DNA of 64,000 nucleotides from Kalaharituber pfeilii (taxonomy: Eukaryota; Ascomycota; Pezizomycetes; Pezizales; Pezizaceae), in contig WHUZ01000012.1 in the NCBI GenBank assembly GCA_015179045.1, positions 1,302,001 to 1,366,000 of the forward strand, written 5' to 3'. The position numbers and the translations under genes were made by a program. Of the stretch, positions 33,217 to 45,848 are shown piece by piece. Each line of letters begins with the position of its first letter. Position 1 is the first letter of the stretch. The notes beneath the pieces were generated by a model that saw nothing but the letters and a program-made list of their open reading frames with translations, made no database searches and was not told where the DNA came from.

Positions 33217-33939
33217 CGTCTCTCAAGGGACAAGCAATTGTTATGGACTGAGCCTGCCCGTAGTAACTAGGAGTAAGATAAGGGTATGCACATTAGCCAG
33301 CCATCGATTTTGTCTCGCCTCTGACCGAGGTCCGGAAAGCGCTGCGCATGGCCTATCAATTAAGTTGACATATCACCCGCCCCAGCTAGCCAGCTCCTGT
33401 ATATCTAGGCCCTTCTGACCCCCTCCCTACTGTAGGGCTGCTTGAGTCCATTCCCTTCATCCTCGGGGATCAAGAATTTATTCATTTATTTAAAATATTA
33501 ATTTCCCCCCCTTTTTTTTCTTTTTCCGTCCAGACCTCGTTCGTGGGATATACTACTATTGCTTTTTCGTCCCGCTCGGCTGTCGCCAGTCCCTGATATC
33601 GGAGCACCTGCAAGTGTCTTCGGGTAACGTCGGCCCCGTTGACATCCTGGTTCACCACAGCGCCACCATCTCATACATCTTGGTCCCAGCGCCACGGGCA
33701 CAGTGGCCAGGATACATAAAAAATAAAAAATAGTAAAATAGTAAAATACAAAATAGAAATTAGGAGAAAAAGAAGATTTTCTGACGATCAAAGAAAAACA
33801 GGATCTGGGTCCTAGAACTTCCTGTTTGTCTTACAATTCGAAAGTAGACATTGCGCAGTCTCGAGACATTGCAGTTTGTGAAGTCTAGATACTCCACCCT
33901 CATCGAAACGAGGCAGGCTTATCTGCATATACCCTCACC
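33217..33939. other. 5' region of the glycine decarboxylase gene
   Basis: About 720 bp including AT-rich tracts around 33475-33530 and 33715-33770. It probably contains the promoter of the P-protein gene. No gene seen. Confidence 0.5.
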
Positions 33940-36900
33940 ATGGCTTCCTCAATTCGTTTTGTCTGTCGCCGGCTTCCTACACTGGGCTCACGATTTGCCC
34001 AAAGACAAGCAGTGGCACTTCCTCGAATTCGACCAACTTGTTCAGCACTTCAGAAGCCGAACGTTTACAGCAAAATTCGTTCGTTTCATACTTCCACTGC
34101 CGAAATTCGTTCATTTCATTCTTCCACAGCAGAAGAGACCTCTCCAACATCCGCTGGCCATACAATTTCTGTCTTCTCGCCTCTTGACACTTTCCAACGC
34201 AGGCATATTGGCCCCTCAACTGATGATGTGAAGACTATGCTTGCAGAGCTCAATTATCCGTCATTAGATGCGTTTGTTAGAGATGTGCTTCCTCCAAGCA
34301 TTCTCTCAGCCAGAAATTTGAAAGTCTCGCCTGAGGATGGATTTACAGAAACTCAATTGCTCGAAAGGCTGAAAGGAATCGCAAAGCAAAATAGGTCAGA
34401 CATTAGAAGCTTCATCGGGTGCGGGTACGCGGGAACTAGTATCCCAAATGTCATTCTGCGGAATATTTTGGAGTGTCCAGAATGGTACACCAGTTACACA
34501 CCCTACCAGCCCGAGATCAGCCAAGGTATGTTTAGCACGCAACGTATTTCGAATTTCGATTTTTATAGTTCTAGTTTGCTGACAATGTATTTCAGGGCGC
34601 TTGGAGTCACTTCTCAACTTCCAAACTGTAGTTACAGATTTGACGGGTATGACAATTGCAAATGCCTCTGTTTTGGATGAAGCAACTGCTGCTTCCGAGG
34701 CCATGACCATGTCATTGTCCACTCTTTCTTCATCTCGCCAGAACCGACCAGGAAAGACATTTTTTGTTGATCAGAAGCTTCACCCCCAAACAATTGCTAG
34801 CATATATTCTCGTGCTGAGGGCTTTGGTATTAAAATCCATATTGGTGACGCTTTGGAAGTTCAAGCCATTGAAAAGCTAGGGGAGGACCTTGTTGGTGTC
34901 ATGGTTCAATACCCCGCCACTGACGGCACGGTCAATGATTATAGCGCTGTCGCAGAAGCAGCTCATAAGCTTGGTGCCCCACTCTCAGTTGCAACAGATC
35001 TTCTTGCCCTGACCTTGTTGAAACCTCCAGGAGAATGGGGAGCTGATATCGTATTTGGAAATTCCCAAAGATTTGGTGTACCTCTAGGCTATGGAGGGCC
35101 CCATGCAGGGTTCTTCGCTACATCAGAAAAGCACAAAAGGAAAATTCCAGGAAGATTAATTGGTGTGTCAAAAGACAGACTAGGTGACAGAGCTCTCCGA
35201 CTTGCATTACAAACTCGAGAGCAGCACATCAGAAGAGAAAAGGCTACCAGCAACATCTGCACGGCCCAGGCACTTCTTGCCAACATGAGTGCGATGTATG
35301 CCGTGTACCACGGACCACAAGGGCTTAAGGCGATTGCAGAGAGAGTTCATAGCTTAACACAGATCGTTTATGAGAGTATTAAAAGGATGGGGCTGGAGAC
35401 TGTTGGATCAAAAAATGGTGCCTTTTTTGATACCATCATTGTCAAAGTTCCCGATGCCAAACACCTCGTCTCGACGGCAGAGCAGAACTTGGGAATTAAC
35501 CTTCGATTTGTGGATGAGCACAATGTGGGAGTAACTTTAGATGAAACTGTCACGATGAATGATATGATCAAAATCCTGTCTGCCTTCAACATGGTTGCAA
35601 AATCCCCCTTTGAAATTACAGACTCCAGCTTGGTGAGCATCAGCAATGAGCTCAAGATTAGCCATACGCAGCCAGCAACCATACCGGAGAAGTTCAGGAG
35701 AACTACGTCGTATCTTACACATCCAGTTTTTAATACGTACCACTCGGAGACAGAGATGCTCAGATATATTCACCATCTCCAATCTAAGGACCTATCCCTT
35801 GCGCATTCCATGATTCCCCTTGGCTCCTGTACCATGAAACTCAATGCAACGACGGAGATGATTCCAATTTCCTGGCCGGAATTCAATTCTTTGCATCCAT
35901 TCATCCCATTGAGCCAGGCCAAAGGATATACACAAATGCTCTCGGAACTTGAAAAGGATCTTGTAGATATAACAGGGTTTGCTGCTGTCTCTCTTCAACC
36001 CAACTCCGGCGCTCAAGGCGAATTCACTGGCCTTCGTGTTATCCGGGAGTACTTCAAGTCCCAAGGGAATGGATCACGTGACGTTTGTCTGATTCCAGTA
36101 TCTGCTCATGGGACGAACCCAGCATCCGCAGCCATGGCAGGAATGAGAGTTGTCCCGATTAAATGCGATACCAAAACTGGAAACCTTGATATCAATGATC
36201 TTCAGGAGAAAGCGGAGAAGCATAAGGATGTTTTAGCGGCAATCATGATTACATATCCAAGCACGTATGGCGTGTTTGAGCCGGAAGTAAAGAGAGCCTG
36301 CGAAATTGTCCACAAAAACGGTGGGCTTGTATACATGGATGGCGCAAATATGAATGCTCAAGTTGGTTTATGCTCTCCAGGAGAGATTGGCGCGGACGTT
36401 TGCCATCTGAATTTGCATAAAACGTAAGTATATCAAATACCTCAGCTTTTCATCCAAGTGCTAAAGTCATTAGGTTCTGCATTCCCCATGGAGGAGGTGG
36501 ACCTGGCGTTGGTCCTATTGGGGTTACAGCTAAACTGGCACCATTCCTTCCCGGACACCCGCTCGTGAGCACTGGAGGCGAGAAAGGGATTTCACCAGTC
36601 TCAAGCGCTCCATTTGGCTCTGCAAGCATCCTTCCTATCACATGGTCCTATATCAAGATGATGGGTGCTAGGGGACTTACTCATGCCACAAAAATTACTT
36701 TGCTAAATGCAAACTATATGGCTTCACGACTATCCAAGCACTTCCGCATTCTTTATACGAATGAAAACAATCGCTGTGCCCATGAATTTATTCTAGATAC
36801 TCGAGGTTTTAAGGAGACTTCTGGTGTTGAGGCAATTGATATTGCCAAGAGACTTCAGGATTATGGATTCCACGCACCTACAATGAGTTGGCCAGTACCG

Positions 36901-37301
36901 AACACTTTAATGATTGAGCCTACGGAAAGTGAGAGCATCCAAGAGCTCGACAGGTTCTGCGATGCTTTAATCTCTATACGGGCTGAAATCAAGGAAATTG
37001 AGGAAGGAAAACAGCCGAAACAGGTCAATTTGCTCAAGAATGCCCCCCACACCCAAAAGGATTTGTTGGTTGGAGATGACGTCTGGAGTATGAGACCATA
37101 TTCTCGGGAGAGGGCCGCATACCCTCTTCCTTATCTGCGAGAACGGAAGTTTTGGCCAACTGTTACCAGAGTTGATGATGGTACGTGTCATACACATCAT
37201 ACACACCCCTAGATAAATCTGTAGCTGACTTGTGTTGCGTAGTATTTGGTGACTCCAATCTGTTCTGTACTTGTACCCCGGTCGATCTGGACGCAGAATA
37301 G
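33940..37301 (+). CDS. GCV2: Glycine dehydrogenase (decarboxylating), P-protein of the glycine cleavage system
   Basis: Mitochondrial PLP enzyme that decarboxylates glycine and passes the aminomethyl group to lipoyl-H-protein. Exons 33940-34525, 34596-36423, 36474-37180 and 37243-37301 give 1,059 residues, close to the family norm. The Arg/Ser-rich start [20 protein letters not shown] is a likely presequence. Inside it, [20 protein letters not shown] is a short duplication. Family blocks include [67 protein letters not shown] and [19 protein letters not shown]. The active-site lysine is in [16 protein letters not shown]; Lys804 is immediately before the splice junction that splits the next codon. 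The last exon gives [19 protein letters not shown]. No H-, L- or T-protein gene is nearby, as expected in fungi. Confidence 0.97.
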
Positions 37302-38084
37302 GCACGTTTCTGTGATTTCTGACCTTTTTTCTTTCTTTCTTTCTTTTTTTTTTTTTAATTTATTTATTTGTTGGCGTTTTCACTAGAGACCACCGGTATT
37401 CATCTATTGGGGGCGTCTGGTTTTCCAAGTGTTTTTGAGTCTAGAAGGGTATTGGGATTGTATTCATATTGGGCAAGGTTTGGCTTTCTTCTAAGCATAT
37501 ATGGTCAGCGGGATAGACTTTCAACAGTCATTGGATATCTTTGTGTTAACCTTTTTATTTATTTTATTTTATTCATTCCCATTTTATTTCCATCTTTTTT
37601 TTTTAATATTGCATTGCTGAATAGAAAGTTGTACTGATGCTGCTTGTCACTGCATCATGACAATACATACATATTCATGCCGGATACATACATATTCATG
37701 CCGGATACTTCATTCCTCAAAGCTTTCCGGCTATCCCGGCGTGACTCTACGGGCTCTTTCTCATTACGCACGCGTCTTTCCTACGTCCGCTGCCCTTCCG
37801 CCTCTCATGGTGACGGGCCCTAGCAAAGAGGCCAGCCAGCTAGATATAACGTGATAATGCCGCACGATATATCTGTACCAAAATTAGACGTAAATTTCTA
37901 CCGGAATTACTCCGTATCTAAACATTACTCATAGGCATCCCATATTGATAGCAATAATTTATGGCGTCAATTCAAATACTAGTACGCTAATTATCTGGTT
38001 TTATGGCACACTATACTAGACTTCCTTGGACCGGTAAGGGGTTATTATTAGACATGCTCGGAAGGGGGCGTGGGAGAGGCTATT
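37302..38084. other. 3' flank of GCV2
   Basis: T-rich tracts near 37323-37357 and 37595-37605, and a two-copy 22-bp direct repeat at about 37664-37708 (unit contains ATACATATTCATGCCGG). No gene seen. Confidence 0.5.
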
Positions 38085-38150
38085 GTCTAGTGATGGAGGT
38101 TAGCACAAGATGTCATGGAGATTCATAGAATTGAGGACCCCGGTTCGATT
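38085..38150 (+). repeat. SINE-like repeat, copy 2
   Basis: Related to 11925-12010; contains GGTTAGCACAAGATG and GACCCCGGTTCGATTC about 40 bp apart, the spacing of A and B boxes of a pol III promoter. No cloverleaf or 3' tail could be confirmed. Confidence 0.35.
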
Positions 38151-38389
38151 CAAATCTGTGGAAGAGCGTCTTGAAATTAAAATAAGATGTCCTGTGCTCC
38201 GGATCCAAATGATTCAGTTATATTGGAACCAGTTTTTAGCTTGCCTTTTTTTTTTGTTTTTGGATGGCCTGGCCGGTGCGTAACTGGCTGCTCGCAGTTC
38301 CCAGACAGTGGCACACTCATTGGTGCAAGGCGACTGGGCCAGTTGCAATACCTCTCGGCCCTTAACTACCACCGTGCTGCGTAATTCAA

Positions 38390-38630
38390 CTCCAACACTA
38401 TGTATGTCACTCTCAACGACTTTCCCATCGCCGAATTCAACTCGTACGCTGTGGTATTTACCCTCACCTGCATCGCCGCTGCTGAACTTTCATACACTGT
38501 CAGATTTACCCTCAACTGCGTCCCTGCCGCTTCAGAATGTCACAATGTCTATACTACCCTCCACTGTCTTCTACACTACTGGATTCAACTCACACCGTGT
38601 GAATTTACCTTCATCTGCGTGCAATTCAAG
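38390..38630 (+). repeat. Degenerate tandem repeat, about 60-bp unit
   Basis: The pattern '(T/C)ACCCTCA-C-TGC-TC-CCGC-GC-TTCA-A' recurs about four times with the phrases TTCAACTC and TTTACCCTCA. Frames across it give repetitive Thr/Ser/Pro peptides. The copies are strongly diverged. Confidence 0.45.
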
Positions 38631-39587
38631 TGCAAGATGAAAACCGTTCTTACGATATTGCAGTTATAGGTGGATGCCAAAAGATTGATGTACTATGGGA
38701 GATAATTGGTAGGATAACGAAGAGCAAGGATGTGCACGTGGAGAAGTTCCTGAGCAGACCAGCAAATCCCACTGATGAAAAGGGCGAAGTGGATGGTAAG
38801 CTGCTGAATCGAGTGGTCCCTTATAGCTACATTGGTATTGGATGAATACTAATGCTCTGGTTGCACAATAAATACTGAAAGTAGTCGAAAAGGAGGATCT
38901 ACTTTGACCGAGGAGGGGTGCAAAGAAATGGTCGGGCTCAGTGGCGCAAAGAATACAGCAAAACAGGAGAAGTGTGGATAAATTTGCTACTGTGAATACA
39001 TTGAGCGAATACAACGGCAAGTAAAGGTGTCCTCAAATAATATTACACTTCTATAATGTCACTGCAGTTGCGGCTATACAGCTGAATAAGCTCATGCTAT
39101 GGCATTTCTCACTAGTTATGTTGGTGTTCAGGGTAACGTTGTGAGCAAAAAATGTAACGCAGATTGTCTACCTCTTAGCCCGGTTGGCGTGCTCATTCTT
39201 TCTGTTTGAGTGCTGGTAGCAGTACAGGCGCGAGGCCGGATAATGCTATCAGTGCCTAAGTACCTCCCGTACTATGAGGCTATCCCATACTGAACACATT
39301 TATTACCCCAACCCTGACAACCGTTGCAGAGGTTAATTCCGCCAAGAAATGAATTGTTGCGTCCAAAATAGGTAGCCATGCGTTTAAGCCAAGCTAATCC
39401 TGGCAGGTGGGGCGTCTGGTAAGAAGTACTCGAGTACATGTACTTAATGCAACATGCCTGCTTGGACGGTGCGCTGGAATTCCGTCACAGTTTACCCCTC
39501 TATTCAATTTTGTTACCCATCCATCCACTTCATCGCAGACAGCAACTTGTGTTCAATTGAGACTGAGAAAAATATTATACAGTAGCA
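38631..39587. other. Intergenic region upstream of S-formylglutathione hydrolase
   Basis: A frame at 38630-38845 (DIAVIGGCQKIDVLWEIIGR) has protein-like composition but no clear partners; I leave it unassigned. The remainder shows nothing recognisable. Confidence 0.4.
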
Positions 39588-40710
39588 ATGACATTCACAG
39601 CAACCCAAACGATTCGCTCCTTCGAGGGAAATCTTCTCAAGCTCACCCACCAGTCTACGTCTGTAAAAGGTGAAATGGCGCTCAACCTTTACCTTCCCCC
39701 ACAAGCTGAGAATGCCGAACCTGGATCGATACCGGTATTATTCTGGCTGTCCGGATTGACTTGCACGGGGGATAATTGCGCAGAAAAGGGGTTTTTCCAA
39801 GCTGCTGCAAGCAAGAAGGGAATTGCTGTTGTATTTCCGGATACGAGTCCAAGAGGTGCAAAGATCCAAGGAGAAGATGAGAGCTGTAGGTTTATTCTTG
39901 AAAACATCAAATGACGATGGATACCTAAAGGTTTGATTGTAGGGGACTTTGGAACTGGCGCTGGGTTTTATGTGAACGCTACAAAGGCCCCCTGGAATGA
40001 AAACTATATTATGTACAGCTATATCAATGAAGAATTGCATACTACATTGTTCGAAGAGTTTAAGGTCTTGGATCCTAAGCGAGTGTCGATTTCTGGACAT
40101 AGTATGGGTGGCCATGGGGCTTTGATAAGTGTATGTGATTCCGGAAGTTACTCGATTGTAACCGCGGGTATGGCCAGAACTAGCGAAAGTCACTAACTGT
40201 TTTAATTTATGTAGTTTCTGAAGAACCCTGGGAAATACAAATCAGTGTCTGCTTTCGCTCCTATCTGCAATCCAATGAATGCACCTTGGGGTAAGTTGCC
40301 AATTTGCACTTAGTATGATTCAGCCTCTTACACCTGATGCCCTGTAGGTCAAAAGGCCTTTACTGGTTACTTTGGCTCCGAAAACCAAGATACGTGGAAA
40401 GAATACGACGCAACTGAGCTTCTGAAGAATTTTAATGCGAAACTCGATGTGCTTATTGATGTTGGCACGGCGGACAAATTTTACAAACAGGGACAGCTGC
40501 TTCCTGAGAATTTCGATGAGACCGTAAGGGAGGTCTGTGATATCAAGGGACCGAATTATAAGCTTAGATTTCAAGAGGTAAGCATACAGTATGCAGACCT
40601 TTTTGTGCACTTTTAACGCAATTTTACAGGGGTACGACCACAGCTACTATTTTGTAGCAACATTTGCAGAGGACCACGTTCTGTACCATGCACAGTATTT
40701 ATTCGCTTAA
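39588..40710 (+). CDS. S-formylglutathione hydrolase (esterase D family)
   Basis: Cytosolic serine hydrolase that releases formate and glutathione from S-formylglutathione in formaldehyde detoxification. Exons 39588-39885, 39943-40130, 40215-40290, 40348-40577 and 40630-40710 give 290 residues, a normal length. Conserved pieces are [20 protein letters not shown], then [36 protein letters not shown] and YSYINEEL. The nucleophile is in [30 protein letters not shown] follows, then [20 protein letters not shown] with the catalytic Asp, and [15 protein letters not shown] with the catalytic His. All four introns are short (48-84 bp) and canonical. All catalytic residues are present, so the gene looks functional. 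Confidence 0.96.
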
Positions 40711-41521
40711 TTTACACCCTCGATTATAGTACATTCAGTATGTAACTAGAGGAAATATACCGTAGTCTAATGAAAGCACTGAGCACGCATAGATGTGTTG
40801 CCTTGAGATAGGATGTTGTACTGGACGTAGTTACATGGGAGGAAGCCACTAACAGTTCATGTATCATAGTGCATACTATAGAGGTGTTCGCCGAAATTAG
40901 AGGCCGTCGGTATCTTAGCTTAGCAAATGGCGAGGCTTTGCGGTCTATAGTGATGGGACGATCGCTGGACTGTCTTGATTGTAGTTTGCGTGTGTTAGCA
41001 TTCCTGTTTCCAGAATTGGTAACTAGTTATGTAAGCCTCACATTCAAACCAGAACCTGCAGTATGTACCTGCCCACAACGACTCCCCTTCGAGCCTCGCA
41101 GCATATGATGCATTGTAGTCGATAGATATCCGGACACTTAAGGTCGCATCAGAAGATATGCCATTTCCTTGATGCTTACGTCTATAATGCTATTGAGTTC
41201 CTTCAGGTGATTAGGATGTTACTTGTGAACCAGATAATACATAAATTCTATGATGTACTTCGGTAATTCTCCCAATGCTTTTGTTCGTTCCTTCGTTTTC
41301 CTCAAATACGAGTCTTGTTGTCCGCTAAATGCTAGTAGATAGTTCGTCGCCATCAAGATACTAAGTCTCTTTTTTTCCTCTAAAAATCATGCAATAGGAA
41401 ATATATCGCAAATTATAAAGAATAATACCAAAAAAAAAAGTGGTAGCCGATAATATAGCCAAATAATAACCATAATAATAAAGTAAAACAAAAATAATTT
41501 ACTCTATTCAAACGTCCCCAT
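40711..41521. other. Convergent 3' intergenic space
   Basis: About 800 bp between the 3' ends of S-formylglutathione hydrolase (+) and the DEAH helicase (-), ending in an AT-rich AATAA-containing stretch at 41395-41505 that may carry the helicase poly(A) signals. No gene seen. Confidence 0.5.
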
Positions 41522-44500
41522 TCACTCAACCACCCATCCACCCTCCCTCTTCACCATCACCACTTTCTCTACTCCTAACTCCCAGCCCACTCCTTCCCCA
41601 GCCGCTTCCTCTCCCCTCAGCCTCGGCACAACCCACACCTCCTTCCTCCCCTCCCCAACAACCTTCTCCGGTATATGTCCCAGCGGCTTACTCCAAGTCA
41701 ACAGCCTCGTACCCTTCGCAAGCGCAGCAACATGCTTTGAGCTCGTTAGCGGCGTGAGTGGGTGCATCCTTATCCTTTCCATCATCCCATCGTGCGTGCT
41801 TGAATTAGATGATTTAGATAGCGTCGAGTAGATGATGTATGGCGGGGCTGCGGAGACAGGTATGCGAGCTAGGACGGAGGACGGGTAGATTGTGGCGTGG
41901 GTAGGTGAGGTCGGGGATGTAATGGGGGGGAGGAAGAGCGGGAGATAGGGCACTTGAGTCATTTTGGAGGGCTTCTTGAGGTGCGGTTGTGCTAGAACCG
42001 CGGGTGGGGTGGGGTGAAGGTCGTAGCGGAGCGCGATCTGGTCGATGAAGCCGGCTGAGACGATCTGTTTAAGGGCTTTGATTTGGAGTGGGGTCGGAGG
42101 AGGGAGGAGAAGAGGGTTCTGTTGTTCTTCCAAGGTGGGCTTGAGAGGCTTGGTTTTGGAGTTGGGGTTAGAGGAGGATTGTTTAGGTGGTGGAGGGTTC
42201 AGGGCTGCTGCGGCACCGGGACAGTAGGTTTTAACGATTTCCGTGAGTTGTTTTCGGAGCTTTCGGGTCTCGATAAGCGCTTTATAGCGGAGGAAGTGGT
42301 CGGCGCAGAATTTCTCAGCGCGAAACTCGCGGTCGCGGGGGGTGCCGAAGCCAGCGGGGGGTGGAGTAGAGTATTCGTGCTCGAATGCGCAGACGGCAGC
42401 GAGGAGACGCAGGACATCGCATGTGGGATCTAGCGCGCTGAAGCGGGAAAGCGATGCATGGTAGGCTTTGAGGAGAGCCTGGGCGCGGACTTGTGCGAGG
42501 TTCTCCGCGTTCGTTGGCGCCATGGAAGAGGATTCGGGGACTTCGGATTTGGACTCGAGCTCGGAGGCAGTGGGTACAAAGCCGAGTTGATTTTCAGGGA
42601 TGAAAAGCTCGCCGACTGAGAGGGCCGCGACAAGGGCAATGACATAAGGAAGGCATCCATGTTGTTGGCCGATGATGAGGATCTTCGCGAAGCGAGGTGG
42701 GAGGGGAAACACGGACATTGTGCGGCCGAGGTCGGTCAGCATGCTGCCCACTGCCCCCGCACCATTACTCGCACGAGATGCGGGTCCGTTGGTTTTTAAA
42801 GCACCAAGATATCCCAATACCCTTTCCGCTTTCTTGAGATCCCCCCGGTCAGGCGGCGTAGGGAATGGGAAGTTGACCACCTTTTCAATATTCATACTCT
42901 TCATTTGCAGCACAACACCCTCAATGGGCATCCTTAATATCTCCGGCGAGGCAAACTTCTCAAAGTCGCGTTCGTACACTGCGGAGCTATAAAGTCTGTA
43001 GCAATGGCCTGGTCCCGTACGCCCTGCACGTCCAGAGCGCTGCGCTGCACTCGCTTTCGACACCCACCCAATGTCATAGGACGTTACTCCAGTATCCTTG
43101 TTGTAGGTTCGGGATTTAGCACGACCAGTGTCGACCACGTACCGAATGTTCGGAATGGTGAGGGAAGTTTCGGCGATGTTGGTTGCCAGGACGCACAGGC
43201 GGTGACCGGGAGGTGGAGGGTCGAAGATTCGAAGCTGGTGTGCGGTGGGTAGGAGGGAGTATAGAGGGAGGATGTGTAGCGGGGGGTCACCCTTGGAAGA
43301 TAGATCGGGCAGTTCCATTTCGAAGTCACCGAGATCTGACTCGGTGCCGGCGTCGGAGAGGAGATCGAGCTCGTCGTTGGCATTGTCGTAGTCGCCGGTG
43401 TCGTCAAGAGAAGGATTGTGGAAGGAGGTGTTAATGGTGGTACAGAGTTCAATGTCTTCGGCTTCTACCGCCGCTTCACTTGCCAATATCTTAACCGGCG
43501 CAATGGTCGTCCCTGTCTGCTCACCATCCTCGTACCTTGTGGCACCACCACCTCCTTGAGCATCTGTCCCCTTAACCACCGGAAACGCTCTCCTCAACTT
43601 CTTCATCAAATGCTGGATCTCATTCTGCCCAGTGAGGAACACAAGGATGCCTCCGGTGGGAAGCCGCCGATGGATCTTACATATCTTTTTATATGCTTCA
43701 TCGACGTAGTCACGGGCCGTGCGCCGCGAGAAGTGGATAGTGACGGGGTACTGGCGCGCTTCGGCGGTAATGACAGGAGGAGAAGTTGAGAAGAGTAGCT
43801 TGTTTTCGGTGAAGTCCGTAACGCGGAGCGTCGCGGACATGATGATGAGTTTAAGCGGCTTGGGAAAGGTGTTAGCAAAATTCAGGGTAATGGCTAGATG
43901 TACTTGCATAGGTCATGGTTGGATCCTCTTTGTGTAACTCCTCCCGTAGCTTAATAACCCGACTCATAACCCCAATCAAGATATCTGTATTAATTCCTCT
44001 CTCATGTGCTTCATCAATTATTATAGCACTATATTTATTTAATAAGAAATCCTGCGCCAACTCTCTTAACAATACACCATCCGTCATGAACTTTATCGCC
44101 GTCTTTGGCCCCACAGTCGCCTCAAAACGGATCTGGTATGCAACCCTCTCACGCCCAGGCTCTCCTACCTCGACACCGACTCGATGCGCCATGCTGACTG
44201 CAGCTACTCGGCGCGGTTGGGTCACACCAATTAGACCAGGAGTGGGGGAATCGGGATTTCCATAGCCCGCTTCATAGAGGAATTGTGGGACCTGTGTGGT
44301 CTTACCGGACCCCGTTTCACCGCAGATGACGACGCATGGGTGCATGGTGATGGCTTCCATGATAGGCTGTTCCATTGCCACGACTGGAAGTGCCAGTCTC
44401 GCAGATTGGATTTCAAGCGGACGCTCGACAGAGACGTAAAATGCTTTATGCGGGGTGGTGTAAGAGGTGCTTGTGGAGGTGGCAAGTTCCGGTGGAGGAG

Positions 44501-45848
44501 GGGAGTCCTCAATGCGAGGTTTGGGTACATAACCGGCAGGTATGGTGGGGGTGAAGGGAGTGGTAGTGACCGTGGTGGGGTCACTAGTGGTGTGGTCCTC
44601 AGCGTTGAGGACTTTGAGACGCTGTGAGAGGGCCCAGTCTTTGAAGGCGGAGGCTTTGCTAGAGGTGCCTTTTTTTGTACGAGGGACAGGGCTTTCCTCT
44701 TCCACTTCGTCGCCCTCTTCATCACCACCGTCGTCATCGTCATTGTCGTCATCGCCACCGTCACCGTCACCATCATCATCGTCATCATCACCGTCATCAG
44801 CTTCGCCGTCCTCGCTAACCTCTTCTTCCTCACAATCCTCCCCACCATCAGTTTCCTCAATTTCGCTCTCAGTGTCATCACTAAACCCATTCCACTCCTC
44901 CCATTCTTCCTTCCCTTCCCCATTTGCCTCTTCATCCGATTCCTCATTCATCATATCATCCGTATCTTCATTCTCACTTCCACTCCTTTCTTCCTCTTCC
45001 CCTTTCGTGCCCTCAGCCCTATCCCAATTATACCCAGAAAGCTTCGACATTGGCGGCGGCGCTCGTAGCTCTAGATTTCTCGATCGCCTTATTCTCTTGA
45101 GTATTGGCTTTCCGAACTCGTCAAGCTCGAGAGGGCGCTTGAGGCCAGCGCCGACAATGGTGTGAAAGAGAGAGCGCTCGTGCGAAGTGCTATCGAATTG
45201 GGGTGAGGGCAGAGTTGGAGTAGTGGTAATGTTAAGGTCCATTTGCTCTATGGGGGCTTCGGGTTTGTCTTCATCTGCTTGTTCCTCCTTGTCCTCATCA
45301 TCCTTCCGCCTTTTCACTTTCTTAGGTTTGCCTCCCTTTGCTTTCTCTTCCTCCTCTTCCACCTCAATGTTCTCCGGGGCCTCCCATTGGTCTAGATGCC
45401 TCACCTCCCTCTGAACATACAACAATCCTTCCTCCTCCTTACTCAATATCCCCGCCTGCTCCTCCCTGAGTGCTCTACCCACCCTCTCCTTTTTCGTCTC
45501 CCTCGCCCTCCCCAACTCCTTTGCGCTCCGGAGCAAGCTCGTATCGACCTTTGTCTCTGCGAGCTTCGCTAACAGCGCGTTCGTCTCCTCCTTCCGTAGC
45601 TTCTTTTCAATGTACTTATTTAGCCGCTTCGCCTTCTTGCTCGACATCTTCGGCGCACCCGCCACTAACTCGGCTTTAAGCTGCGCTCGCCTATCCTCGC
45701 CGGGGGCAGGGGGTATGAGAATGGCGGCATTGGGGTCTGGTTGATTGGTGGATCCGGACTCCGTAGAATGGCCAGGGGAGTGGGATTTGGTTTTGTTGAG
45801 GCGCCGCTGTTTGCGCTCCCGGGTAGGCTTGAAGGAGGTACGGGCCAT
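41522..45848 (-). CDS. ECM16: DEAH-box RNA helicase DHX37/Dhr1 (ribosome biogenesis)
   Basis: Nucleolar ATPase that unwinds U3 snoRNA from pre-rRNA during 18S maturation. Exon 1 is 45848-43908 and exon 2 is 43858-41522, 1,425 residues, somewhat longer than yeast Dhr1. The N-terminus [18 protein letters not shown] matches the family and fixes the start, although the frame is open to 46010. A basic/acidic N-terminal half includes a long Asp/Glu/Gly tract (about 385-430). Helicase motifs are I GETGSGKT (510-517), Ia [14 protein letters not shown] (612-615), [24 protein letters not shown] and [15 protein letters not shown] and [14 protein letters not shown]2 and OB domains follow. The acidic tract between motifs IV and V ([20 protein letters not shown]) is typical of the DHX37 subgroup. 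The single intron appears to be GC-AG. Confidence 0.95.
43859..43907 (-). other. 49-bp GC-AG intron in the DEAH helicase gene
   Basis: The coding strand reads ACCTAT then GCAAGTACAT at the junction, with branch-like GCTAACACC and acceptor CCCAAG before CCGCTTAAA. Using GC as donor joins TMTY to [11 protein letters not shown] in frame. The nearby GT (one base further in) gives a frame that stops in two codons. GCAAGT is the classical sequence of the minor GC donor class. Confidence 0.75.

Noticed and set aside
33021..33270. REPYVP and GSLGTY repeat peptides on opposite strands
   Set aside because: Both arise from the 18-bp tandem repeat, which has no stop in either frame; no conserved sequence flanks them.
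38085..38150. tRNA gene suggested by GGTTCGATTC
   Set aside because: No acceptor, D or anticodon stems pair around it; treated as a SINE-like repeat instead.
44542..45165. 207-codon Ser-rich + strand frame
   Set aside because: It is the antisense shadow of the Asp/Glu-rich tract of the DEAH helicase; GAT/GAC/GAG codons read as TCA/TCG/CTC on the other strand.
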